From Deltaproteobacteria bacterium (GTDB taxonomy: Bacteria > Myxococcota_A > UBA9160 > SZUA-336), in assembly GCA_029261925.1 (NCBI GenBank), contig JAJDAJ010000104.1:140001-204000 (forward strand): a DNA stretch of 64,000 nucleotides, given 5' to 3'. The first letter of the stretch is position 1. Each line of letters begins with the position of its first letter. Shown here piece by piece: positions 12,120 through 22,402 of the stretch. Below the pieces are notes generated by a model. That model was not told the DNA's origin. It ran no database searches and saw only the letters and a program-made list of their open reading frames with translations. The position numbers and the translations under genes were made by a program.

Positions 12120-15100
12120 TCAGTCGAGCAGGGTCTCGCGCTCGACCAGGTCCACCGTGACCAGCCGGCTCAGGCCCGGCTCCTGCATGGTCACCCCGTA
12201 CAGGGTATCGGCGATCTCGATCGTCGCCTTGTTGTGCGAGATCAGCAGGAACTGCGAGGTGCGCGACATCTCCTGCAGCAGCCGGTCGAAGCGACCCGCG
12301 TTGGCGTCGTCGAGCGCCGCATCGACCTCGTCGAGCAGGAAGAAGGGGGACGGCTTGACCGAGAAGACCGCCATCAGCAGCGAGATCGCGGTCAGCGACT
12401 TCTCCCCGCCCGAGAGAAGGTTCACGTTCTGCAGCTTCTTGCCGGGCGGCTGGGCGCTGATCTCGATTCCGGCCTCGAGCACGTCGTCGGACTCGGTCAG
12501 CGAGAGGTGCGCGCGTCCGCCCTCGAACATGCGCGGGAAGATGCGCCGGAACTCGGCATCGACGGCCTCGAAGGTCTCGCGGAAGCGCGCCCGGCTGGTG
12601 CGGTTGATGCGCGCGATGGCGCTGCGCAGCCGCTCGATCGCCTGCTCCAGATCGAGCTTCTGCTCCGACATGTAGCGGTGACGCTCCGAGACCTCCTCGT
12701 ACTCCTCGATCGCACCCAGGTGCACGTCGCCGAGCGAGCGCAGCTGCTCCCTGATCCGCTCCAGCTCCTGTGCCCGCGCGGCCGGATCGCCCTCGAGCTG
12801 CTCGGGCGACGGCGCGTAGGCGGAGATGTCGATGTCGTAGCGCTCGCGGATCCGCTCCGAGATCTGGTCGCAGCGCATCCGCGCATCGTGGACCTCTAGC
12901 TCTCCCTGCGCGAGCTGGTCGCGCAGGCCCTCCCGCGCGCGAACGGCGTCGCGCACGGACAGCTCGGCCGCATCGACCGCGCCGGCACTGCGCTCGTAGC
13001 CGTCCCGCAGCTCGCCCTGGCGCTGGCGCAGCCGCTCCTCCTGCTCCACCCTGGCCACCAGCGCGCGCTCCGCCTCGGCGCTGGAGCGCTCCAGCTCCTC
13101 CGCGCGGCGCCGCGCCCCGTCGATCTCCTCGCGCCTGCGGGCGATCCACTCGCGCCCCTCGGCGACCGACGCCTCGAGCCGGACCCGGGACTCGCTGAAC
13201 TGATCGCGCCGCGCGCCGAGCTCCGCGAGCTGGACGCGCGCCTGGACCAGGCGCTGCTCCACGCGCTCGAGCTCACGGCTGCGCTCGGCGATCTCGCCGA
13301 TCATCTCCTCGCTCGCGTGCTGCGCGCGGGTGCGCTCGCGGGCGATCTCCTCGACCCTCGTGGCCAGCTCGCTGCGATCCGCACCCAGCCGCTCGAGCTG
13401 GGCGCTGAGAGACTCGCGGCCCTCGCGGTGACCCTGGACGGTGTCCAGGGCCTCCTTGCCGCGCTCGCGCATGCGCTCGAGGTCCTTCTCCGCGTTCACC
13501 ACCGCGAGCTCCGCGGTGTGCCGCCGGTTGCGCGTGTTCTCGAGCTCGTGCTCCAGGTCGGCCAGCGCGGCCGTGGCCGTCTCGGCCCGCCCGACCAGGC
13601 GCTCACTGCGTTCGGAGAGCTGCGCGGTCTCGCTCTCCAGACGCCGGATGTCGCCGCCGCGACTGATCGCGCCGGCCGGCGCGCCGAGGCCGCCGGTGAT
13701 CACGCCCGAGCGGTCGAGCAGCTCGCCGGCGCGGGTGACGAAGACGGCCGGCGGCGCGGCCACGCCGAAGCGCTCGATCGGCTCCGCCAGATCCTCGACC
13801 AGGTAGACGTCGCGCAGCAGGCGCTGCACCAGGTCGCCCCGCTCGCCGCGGGCGCGCACGAAGCCGGCCAGCGGCCGCCCCAGCGGCACGAAGCCGAAGC
13901 CCGGCTCGCGCTCGGCCTTCGCCAGCGGCAGCAGCGTGGCCCGCCCGAGGGAGCTCTCGCGCAGCTGCGCGATCAGCCGCAGCGCCGAGCGGGCGTCGGT
14001 GACCACCAGTGCCTCGAGCCTTCCGGCCAGCGCGGCCTCGACCGCGCTCTCGAGACCGTCGCTGACCTCGAGCACCTCGGGAAGCAGCCCCGCGACCGCC
14101 CCGCGCGCCTCGGCCGGCAACCGCTCGAGCATGGCGCTGGCGCGCAGCGTCTCGCGCTCGGCGATCTCGCGCAGCGACGCCAGCTTGGCCGACGCCTGCT
14201 GCAGCCTCTCCCGGACCTCGTCGCGCTCCTGCTCGACGGCCTCGGCGGCGGCGCGGCCCTCCTCCTGCGCGCGGAGCTGCTCGGCGAGCCGCCGGCCCAG
14301 CTCGTCGCGCTCGGCCAGACCGCGTCGCAGCCGGTCCTCGAGCCCCGCCTCGTCGCGGCGCAGGCTCTCGACCTGCTGCGAGCTGGCCTCGAGTGCGTCC
14401 TCGCTCTCGCGCAGGCGCAGCTCCAGGTCGCGCTGGCGCTCTCCCAGGGCCTCGGCCCGGCTGTCGAGCGTGGCGGCCTCGGAGGTCAGCTCTACCAGGC
14501 GCGCCTGCAGCGCCTCGCGGCGGCCCCGAACCTCGTTCAGGCGCTCGCTGTGCGTGCGCAGGTCGTTCTCGCGGCGCCCGAGCTCCTCGCCGTCACCGCT
14601 GAGCCGCGCCTCGACGGAGGTGAGCTCGCGGACCACGTCTCCGAGCGAGGCGCTGTTCTGGGCGAGCTGCTCGGCGAGCTGACCGACCTCGCCCTCGCGC
14701 TCGCCGGCCATCTCGAGCAGCCCCTCGCGCTCGCGCCGCTCGTACTGGACGCGGCTCTCGAGGGTCTGGATCTCGCTCCGCAGCGCGTAGAGCTCCTCGC
14801 TGAGCGCCTGCAGATCCTTCTCACGCTCGAGGTGCGCGCGGCGCACGCCCTCGAGATCGGCCTCGGCGGTCGCCACGCGGGCGTCCAGCGCGGCAGACTC
14901 CGCCCGCAGCCCCTCGAGGGTCCTGCTGACCTCGCCCAGGAGCCCCGTGGCCTCGACGTGCTCCTCGCGGGCCACGACCAGCTCCAGGTCCCTCAGCCCC
15001 GCCCTGAGCTTCTTGAAGCGCGTGGCCTTGCGCGCCTGGCGATCCAGCGAGCCGATCTGCCGCTTGAGCTCGCCGAGCACGTCGTTGAGCCGCAGCAGGT

Positions 15101-15668
15101 TCTGCTCGGTCGAGCGCAGCTTGCTCTCGGTCTCGCGGCGCCGCTGTCGGTACTTTCCGATCCCCGCCGCCTGCTCGAAGATCGCCCGCCGATCCTCGGG
15201 CTTGGCCGAGACCAGGTTCGCGATGTGGCCCTGCTCGACGATCGTGTAGCCGCGCGTCCCCACCCCCGTGTCGAGGAAGAAGTCGGTCACGTCGCGCAGG
15301 CGCACGGGCGTCTTGTTGATCAGGTACTCGGCCTCGCCCGAGCGGTACAGGCGCCGCGCCACCTGGATCTCGGCAAACCCCTTGTACAGGGGCGGTGCCA
15401 GGCCGTCGCTGTTGTCGAGCGTCAGCACGACCTCGGCCAGGCCCACGGCGGCCTTCCGCTCGGTGCCGGCGAAGATCATGTCGTCCATCGCCCGGCCCCG
15501 GAGGTGCCGCGGGTTCTGCTCGCCCATGACCCAGCGCAGGGCGTCGATGACGTTCGACTTCCCGCACCCATTGGGTCCGACGATGGCCGAGATCCCGCGA
15601 TCGAGACTCAGGACAGTCCGATCGGCGAAGGACTTGAAGCCAGTGATCTCCAGGGACCGGATGCGCAT
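12120..15668 (-). CDS. smc: Chromosome partition protein SMC
   Basis: 1182 residues. Forms the DNA-loop-extruding condensin ring with ScpA/ScpB (not in this window). The N-terminal ATPase half has IVGPNGCGKSNVIDALRWVM at about residue 32. Two long coiled coils follow (about 165-500 and 660-1010), separated by a hinge (LPEVLEVSDGLESAVEAALA). The C-terminal half carries LLSGGEKSLTAISLL and the Walker B FFLLDEVDAALDD. I start at ATG 15668 (MRIRSLEITGFKSF) because the family begins there; the 19 codons in front are not conserved-looking. Confidence 0.97.
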   Translation of the reverse strand: MRIRSLEITGFKSFADRTVLSLDRGISAIVGPNGCGKSNVIDALRWVMGEQNPRHLRGRAMDDMIFAGTERKAAVGLAEVVLTLDNSDGLAPPLYKGFAEIQVARRLYRSGEAEYLINKTPVRLRDVTDFFLDTGVGTRGYTIVEQGHIANLVSAKPEDRRAIFEQAAGIGKYRQRRRETESKLRSTEQNLLRLNDVLGELKRQIGSLDRQARKATRFKKLRAGLRDLELVVAREEHVEATGLLGEVSRTLEGLRAESAALDARVATAEADLEGVRRAHLEREKDLQALSEELYALRSEIQTLESRVQYERREREGLLEMAGEREGEVGQLAEQLAQNSASLGDVVRELTSVEARLSGDGEELGRRENDLRTHSERLNEVRGRREALQARLVELTSEAATLDSRAEALGERQRDLELRLRESEDALEASSQQVESLRRDEAGLEDRLRRGLAERDELGRRLAEQLRAQEEGRAAAEAVEQERDEVRERLQQASAKLASLREIAERETLRASAMLERLPAEARGAVAGLLPEVLEVSDGLESAVEAALAGRLEALVVTDARSALRLIAQLRESSLGRATLLPLAKAEREPGFGFVPLGRPLAGFVRARGERGDLVQRLLRDVYLVEDLAEPIERFGVAAPPAVFVTRAGELLDRSGVITGGLGAPAGAISRGGDIRRLESETAQLSERSERLVGRAETATAALADLEHELENTRNRRHTAELAVVNAEKDLERMRERGKEALDTVQGHREGRESLSAQLERLGADRSELATRVEEIARERTRAQHASEEMIGEIAERSRELERVEQRLVQARVQLAELGARRDQFSESRVRLEASVAEGREWIARRREEIDGARRRAEELERSSAEAERALVARVEQEERLRQRQGELRDGYERSAGAVDAAELSVRDAVRAREGLRDQLAQGELEVHDARMRCDQISERIRERYDIDISAYAPSPEQLEGDPAARAQELERIREQLRSLGDVHLGAIEEYEEVSERHRYMSEQKLDLEQAIERLRSAIARINRTSRARFRETFEAVDAEFRRIFPRMFEGGRAHLSLTESDDVLEAGIEISAQPPGKKLQNVNLLSGGEKSLTAISLLMAVFSVKPSPFFLLDEVDAALDDANAGRFDRLLQEMSRTSQFLLISHNKATIEIADTLYGVTMQEPGLSRLVTVDLVERETLLD

Positions 15669-15759
15669 CCGATCATCACCCCCACCGCCGACCGCAGGAG
15701 GGGGGAGAAACGGGGTCGACAGCACTACAAATGCGGAGGAGATGGCGTATCGAGGCGAA

Positions 15760-15789
15760 AATATGGCACAGGCAGGGTGCCGGTGTAAA
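15760..15789 (-). promoter_or_regulatory. Putative promoter for smc-ftsY-glpK
   Basis: On the minus strand, TTTACA (15789-15784), 18 bases, then CATATT (15765-15760). This is an AT-rich island in GC-rich surroundings, about 90 bases upstream of the smc ATG, in the 207-bp gap after the ABC transporter stop. Confidence 0.45.
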
Positions 15790-15875
15790 GGCGCGGTACG
15801 CCGGGGGCCGGATCGCGCGCGCCGTCGGGAGGCCCGCCGCCGCTCGGCCCGGCCGCGAGCCCGCTCTCCGGGCCC

Positions 15876-17701
15876 TCAGGCCGCGGACTCCTGGGCGGCG
15901 TACTGGAGCTGGTAGAGCTTCCAGTACAGGCCCCGCTGGCCGAGGAGCTCGTCGTGTGTGCCCTGCTCGCGGAGCTCGCCGTGGTGCAGCACGTAGATGC
16001 GGTCGGCGTCCTGGATGGTCGACAGGCGGTGTGCCACCACCAGCGAGGTCTTGGCCTCGAGCAGGTGGGCCAGCGCGTCCTGGACCAGCACCTCCGTCTC
16101 GGTGTCGATGCTCGCGGTGGCCTCGTCGAGCAGCAGGATCTGCGGCCGGTGGGCCAGCGCGCGGGCGAACGAGAGCAGCTGCCGCTCGCCGACCGAGAAG
16201 TTCGCACCCCGCTCCCGGACCGGCTGCCGCCAGCCGTCGGGCAGGCGGGCCAGGAGCGCGTCGAGGTGGACCGTGCGCGCGGCGTCCTCGATGGTCGCGC
16301 GGTCGATCCCGTCGTGCCCCAGGCTCACGTTGTAGCTCAGGTCGCCCGTGAACAGGAACACGTCCTGGAGCACGTAGGCCAGGTGCCGCCGCAGCTCGGC
16401 GCGGGAGATCTCGCGGATGTCGGTGCCGTCGATCAGGATGCGGCCGGAGTCCGGCTCGTAGAAGCGCATCAGCAGCTTGAGCACCGTGGTCTTGCCCGCG
16501 CCCGTGTGGCCGACCAGGGCGACGCGCTCGCCCGCGGCGACGCGAAAGCTCAGGTTCCGGAGCACCGGCGTGTCGCCGTAGCCGAAGCTGACGTCCTCGA
16601 AGACCACCTCGCCGCGCACCTCGCGCGCGGTCGCGTCACCCCCGTCGACCTCGACCGGAACGTCGAGCAGCTCGAAGATCCGCTCCAGGCTGGCCATCGA
16701 GGACTGCATGACCGAGTACTTCTGCGACAGGTCCTGCAGCGGCATCATGAAGCGACGTGTGTAGTCGAAGAAAACCAGCAGTGTGCCGAGCTCGACCAGG
16801 CCACCCTGCACCAGGCCCGAGCCGTACCAGAGGATGAAGGCCACGACGACCGTGCCCGCGACCTCGAGCGACGCCGAGAGCATCGCGTCGTAGTGGATCG
16901 ACTCGAACCAGGCGTCGCGGTGGCCCGCGTTCAGGACGCGGAAGTCGTCGAGGTTGCGGCGCTCGCGGGCGAAGAGCTGCACCACCCGCATGCCGCTGAT
17001 CGTCTCCTGCAGGTTCGCGTTGATGCGAGCGATGCGCACGCGCACCCGCCGGAAGGCGCCGCGGACCTTGTAGCGCATGACCACGGCCCCGAGCGCGACC
17101 ATGGGCACGACGGCCATCGAGATCAGGGCCAGGCGCCAGTTCTGGGCGAAGAGGAGCACCGCGAACGCCGTCATGCGCAGCAGGTCGGCGATCAGCATGA
17201 CGATGCCGGCGCTGAACATCTCGCCCAGCGACTCGATGTCGTGGCTCAGGCGCGTCACGAGGCGCCCGACGGGGTAGCGGTCGAAGAAGCGCAGGTGAAC
17301 GCGCTGCACGTGGTCGAAGAGCTTCCGCCGGAGCTCGACCATGGCGCGCTGACCCATGATCGCCATCACGATCATGCGCGCGAACTGCACGACCGCGGCC
17401 ACGGCCGCCGAGCACAGGAACAGGCCCGCGAGCCAGGGCAGCAGCGAGAGGCCCGCAGGTGGCTCCGCCAGGCCGGCGAGCCAGGGGGCTCCGGGCGTGA
17501 CGCCCGCATTGCCGGTGACCTCGTTGAGCGCGCGGCCGATGAACATCGCGGGCAGCAGCTCGAGCACCCAGTACAGCGGCACCAGCAGGAACGAGGCCAG
17601 CAGCCAGCGCCAGTGAGGGCGCAGGAACGGCCAGAGCCGCGCGATCAGGTCGCGGTCGTAGACCTTGCCGATCGCCTCCTCGTCGTGAAGACCCGGGTGC
17701 A

Positions 17702-17702
<1 letters not shown>
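15876..17702 (-). CDS. ABC exporter half-transporter, partner A
   Basis: 608 residues. Type IV ABC exporter subunit: six membrane helices (about 30-330), then an ATPase domain with Walker A LVGHTGAGKTT, Q-loop VLQDVFLF, Walker B ILLLDEATASID with the catalytic Glu, and H-loop VVAHRLST. Its signature is degenerate (FSVGERQ rather than LSGGQ). The partner encoded upstream has the reciprocal defect, so the two probably form a heterodimer of the MdlAB/BmrCD/TM287-288 type. The ATG at 17702 overlaps the partner's stop by one base (TGATG). Substrate is unknown: drug, lipid or peptide export is all possible. Confidence 0.9.
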
Positions 17703-19443
<1,741 letters not shown>

Positions 19444-19447
<4 letters not shown>

Positions 19448-20244
19448 GCGGGGTCTCCGGCGGAAGCAGCCCAGGTTACCAGAAGCCCCTCGCACGCCCC
19501 TTCGCCGAGCACGTCGGCGACACGGCCGCGATTGCAGGCGATCTCCAGGCAGCCCCCGGAGCCCACCAGTGCCAGCAGCGCTCCGGGCTCCACGTCGGCG
19601 TAGGTCCGGCCCAGGGGCAGCGCGCGGCCGGCGATCTCGACGCGCGCCCGCTGGCCCGCGGCGACGTGCAGGTTCGTGATCAGGTTGCCGAAGCGATCGA
19701 CGGCCACCACCTCACCCTGCCAGCCGTCTCCCACCCGCCGGGGCAGCGGAGCGTCGAGCCGCACCAGCTCGCCGGGCTCGACGGCCGGTCCCACCGCGGC
19801 CAGCTCGCCGCCGCCCGCCAGGTAGCCGGCCACCGGACCGAAGACGTCGCGCCCGTGGAAGACCGGGCTCGGCGGCGTGCGCCAGAGCACCGGGTTCTCG
19901 AGCGCGTGAGCCCGCACCTCGCGGGCGCCGTCCAGCACCCCGCCGAGCAGGCCGTTGTCGGGGGCCACGTGGAGCCGGCCGTCGATCGACACGGCGAGCG
20001 CGCGTCGCGCCGTGCCCACACCGGGATCGACCACGGCACAGAACACGCTGCCCGCCGGGAACGGCACCGCGGCCTGGGCCAGCACGCGCGCCCCGCGGGC
20101 GATGTCGCCCGGCGGGATCTCGTGGCTCAGGTCCACCAGCCGAGCGTCGGGGCACGCCGCGAGCACCGCGCCCCGCAGCGCGCCCGCGTAGCCGTCGCGC
20201 TCGCCGAAGTCCGAGAGCAGCGCGACCAGCCGCGCGGCACTCAA
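19444..20244 (-). CDS. SAM hydroxide adenosyltransferase (DUF62 / SAM hydrolase family)
   Basis: 266 residues. Family members split S-adenosylmethionine to adenosine and methionine with water/hydroxide as nucleophile; related fluorinases and chlorinases use halide. Family signatures are all present: LLSDFGERDGYAGALRG, LVDLSHEIPPGDI, VDPGVGTARRALAV, APDNGLLGGVL, FHGRDVFGP and VDRFGNLITNL. The halogenase-specific loop is not evident, so hydrolase activity is the better guess. TTG start at 20244 overlaps the glycosyltransferase stop (TTGA), and its own stop overlaps the next gene in another TTGA. Why it sits between a glycosyltransferase and an exporter is unclear. Confidence 0.9.
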
Positions 20245-20933
20245 CGCGTGGGCCTCGCGCGGTACCACGCCGCGACCCGCTCGCGATCGACGTCGAGCCG
20301 CCAGGCGGCGAGACCGACGGCGTTGCGAGCGACCTGGCGCACCACGCCGTTGCTCTCGTAACGCCGCGCCGAGGTCCAGGCGCGGCTGCGCAGCAGCGCC
20401 AGGCGCCCGCCGCGGCGCACGCGCTGCACCAGGTCGAGGTCCTCGAAGATCGGCGTGTGCGGCACCCCACCGGCGGCCTCGAGCAGCTCGCGGCGTACGA
20501 ACAGGCCCTGGTCCCCGTAGGGCAGGCGCAGTGCGCGGCAGCGCAGGGCAACCCCGGCCTCGAGCATGCGGTAGACCGGGCGCCCGGACTCGAAGGCGAG
20601 CCGGAAGGCGCCGCCCGACACGCCGGGGTCGCCCATGCAGCCTCCCAGCTCCTCGAGCCAGCCCGGCTCGAGCCGCGTGTCCGCGTGCAGGAAGAGCACG
20701 ACCGATCCGCGCGCCTCGAGGGCCCCGGCCTGCATCTGGCGGGCACGCCCGCGCGGCGCCTCGATCACCCTCTCGGCGCCCAGCGAGGCCGCGAGCCGGG
20801 GCGTACCGTCGGCCGAGCCTCCGTCCACGACGATCCGCTCGACCCCCGGAGCGACCGTGCTGGCCAGGGACCGCTCGATCTCGCCGCGCTCGTCGAGGAC
20901 CGGGATCACCACGCTGACCAGGGTCGACGACAC
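20241..20933 (-). CDS. Family 2 glycosyltransferase (TIGR04283 type)
   Basis: 230 residues, soluble. GT-A fold: SVVIPVLDERGEIERSL, VDGGSADGTPRLA, APRGRARQMQAGA, LFLHADTRLEPGWLEEL, LPYGDQGLFVRRELL and PIFEDLDLVQRVRR. The HADTR, GDQGLFVRR and TSARRYE motifs are typical of the TIGR04283 group, whose members often lie near arsenosugar or archaetidyl-type genes; no arsenic genes are visible here, so the acceptor is unknown. Start GTG 20933 is the likely one because it precedes the first strand directly. Confidence 0.85.
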   Translation of the reverse strand: MSSTLVSVVIPVLDERGEIERSLASTVAPGVERIVVDGGSADGTPRLAASLGAERVIEAPRGRARQMQAGALEARGSVVLFLHADTRLEPGWLEELGGCMGDPGVSGGAFRLAFESGRPVYRMLEAGVALRCRALRLPYGDQGLFVRRELLEAAGGVPHTPIFEDLDLVQRVRRGGRLALLRSRAWTSARRYESNGVVRQVARNAVGLAAWRLDVDRERVAAWYRARPTR

Positions 20934-21003
20934 GGGCTGCAGGGTGCGATCCGGCCGAAGTTTTGACAACAGTAAGGGTGGCGCCCCACGCGCCGGAGGC
21001 CCT

Positions 21004-22332
21004 CTGACCTCGATCCACTGCGACATCATCGTGCTCGGCAGCAGCCTGGGCGGCTGGGTGGCGGGCACCTACCTCGCGCGTGCGGGCCTGCGCGTGACGC
21101 TGCTCGAGGAGGCCTGCCTCGAGAAGCGCCCGCCCCTGCTGCGCGAGCCCTTCGCGCTCTGCGGGCTCGAGGCCGGGGGGCCGCTGCAGCGCGTGCTGCG
21201 CGAGCTGGCCCTGCCGCTGATCGAGCAGCGGAAGCTGGTGCCCGACCCGGTGGCCCTGCAGGTGCTGCTGCCCCGCGCCCGGGTGGACCTGCGCGCGGGG
21301 CGACCGGAGCTGGCCAGCGAGCTGGCCGCTTTCGGGCTGGCCAACGAGGCCCTGGCCCTGCGCTGGCTCGAGCTGGTCGACGAGGCCGGGGCCGCCGCGC
21401 TGCTCGAGCTGCGCGAGAGCGCGCGGCCCTCGCCGGGCCACGGCTCACTGGTGCGCCGCGTGCTGGAGCGTGCGACTCCCGAGGGCCCGCTCGACGCACC
21501 CCTTCCCTCGGCACCACCGCAGGGCCTGGCGGCCTTCGTGCGCGCGCTGACGGGCGTGCTCTCGCACCGCGCCGGCGAGGCGTCGCCCTCGGCTCCCGCG
21601 CTGCTGCTGCACGCCCTGCGGGAGGGGGCGTGCTTCATGCCGGATGCCGGCGAGCCCTTCGTGGACCTGCTGCGGAGCCGCCTGCTCGCGCTGCACGGCG
21701 AGATCCACAGCGCGACCGGGCTCTCGATCGAGACCGGGCGTTCGGAGCTGGCGGTGGACACCGGGCGACACCGCACCACCGCGAGCGGCCTGGTCGTGGC
21801 CACGCCGCGCGAGTCGCTGGCGCGCGCGATCGCCGACGTCGGCGGCGAGGTGCCGCGCTGGCTGCGCGGCGCGGCGCCGCCCATCGACCTGCCGCAGCGG
21901 CTGTACCGGGCCGAGCGCGACGCGCTTCCGGTCGGCCTGGGCCGCCGCGCCGTGATCGCCGACGACTCGGGCACGGCCCACCACTGGCTGGCCCGCCACC
22001 TCGATCCGCACGACGAGCGCATCGAGTGGCTCGTGGCCTCCGGACCCGGCGTCCCCGAGCTGCCCCCCGAGGCGCCCCTGGCGGATCTGAACCCGTTCCC
22101 GGGCGAGGGCATCGTGGCCGTGGACCCGGGACCGCTACCGCTCTGGGACCGCGACGCCAGCGAGGCGCGCTTCCCGGCGGAGCGCATGCCGTCGAGCCTG
22201 CGGGCCCGTCCCCCCGTGATCGCGGTGGGCCCCGAGATCGAGCCCGGCCTGGGCCTGATCGGCGAGGTGCTCCGCGCCCGCGAGGCCGCCCTGCGCCTGA
22301 TCGACCGGCTCGGCGCGCGACGGCCGGTGTGA
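21004..22332 (+). CDS. FAD/NAD(P)-binding oxidoreductase, phytoene-desaturase-like
   Basis: About 442 residues. The N-terminus has a dinucleotide-binding fold, IIVLGSSLGGWVAGTYLARAGLRVTLLEE, with SSLGGW replacing the usual GxGxxG and an acidic residue at the end of strand 2. Mid-region GLVVATPRESLARAI and the C-terminal AVGPEIEPGLGLIGEVLRA resemble the second and third FAD contacts of amine-oxidase/phytoene-desaturase proteins. Substrate unknown. The start is uncertain: GGAGG at 20994-20998 points to a rare CTG at 21004, while an upstream GTG at 20944 is in frame but precedes the TTGACA at 20963-20968. Divergent from the glycosyltransferase. Confidence 0.6.
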   Translation: MTSIHCDIIVLGSSLGGWVAGTYLARAGLRVTLLEEACLEKRPPLLREPFALCGLEAGGPLQRVLRELALPLIEQRKLVPDPVALQVLLPRARVDLRAGRPELASELAAFGLANEALALRWLELVDEAGAAALLELRESARPSPGHGSLVRRVLERATPEGPLDAPLPSAPPQGLAAFVRALTGVLSHRAGEASPSAPALLLHALREGACFMPDAGEPFVDLLRSRLLALHGEIHSATGLSIETGRSELAVDTGRHRTTASGLVVATPRESLARAIADVGGEVPRWLRGAAPPIDLPQRLYRAERDALPVGLGRRAVIADDSGTAHHWLARHLDPHDERIEWLVASGPGVPELPPEAPLADLNPFPGEGIVAVDPGPLPLWDRDASEARFPAERMPSSLRARPPVIAVGPEIEPGLGLIGEVLRAREAALRLIDRLGARRPV

Positions 22333-22333
22333 G

Positions 22334-22355
22334 CCAGGGCGACCCGGTACCCTGG
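22334..22355. repeat. Short inverted repeat after the oxidoreductase stop
   Basis: CCAGGG (22334-22339) and CCCTGG (22350-22355) form a 6-bp stem with a 10-base loop in the 70-bp gap before the MsbA-like gene. No thymidine run follows, so it is at best a weak terminator or attenuating hairpin. Confidence 0.25.
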
Positions 22356-22402
22356 GCGCCACCGCGACCGCACCGCGGCCGGAGCGGAGCCGGGGCACGG
22401 AG

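Noticed and set aside
13317-15788. Open frame of 823 codons antisense to smc
   Set aside because: Leucine/arginine/glutamine-rich mirror of coiled-coil codons; smc is certain on the minus strand.
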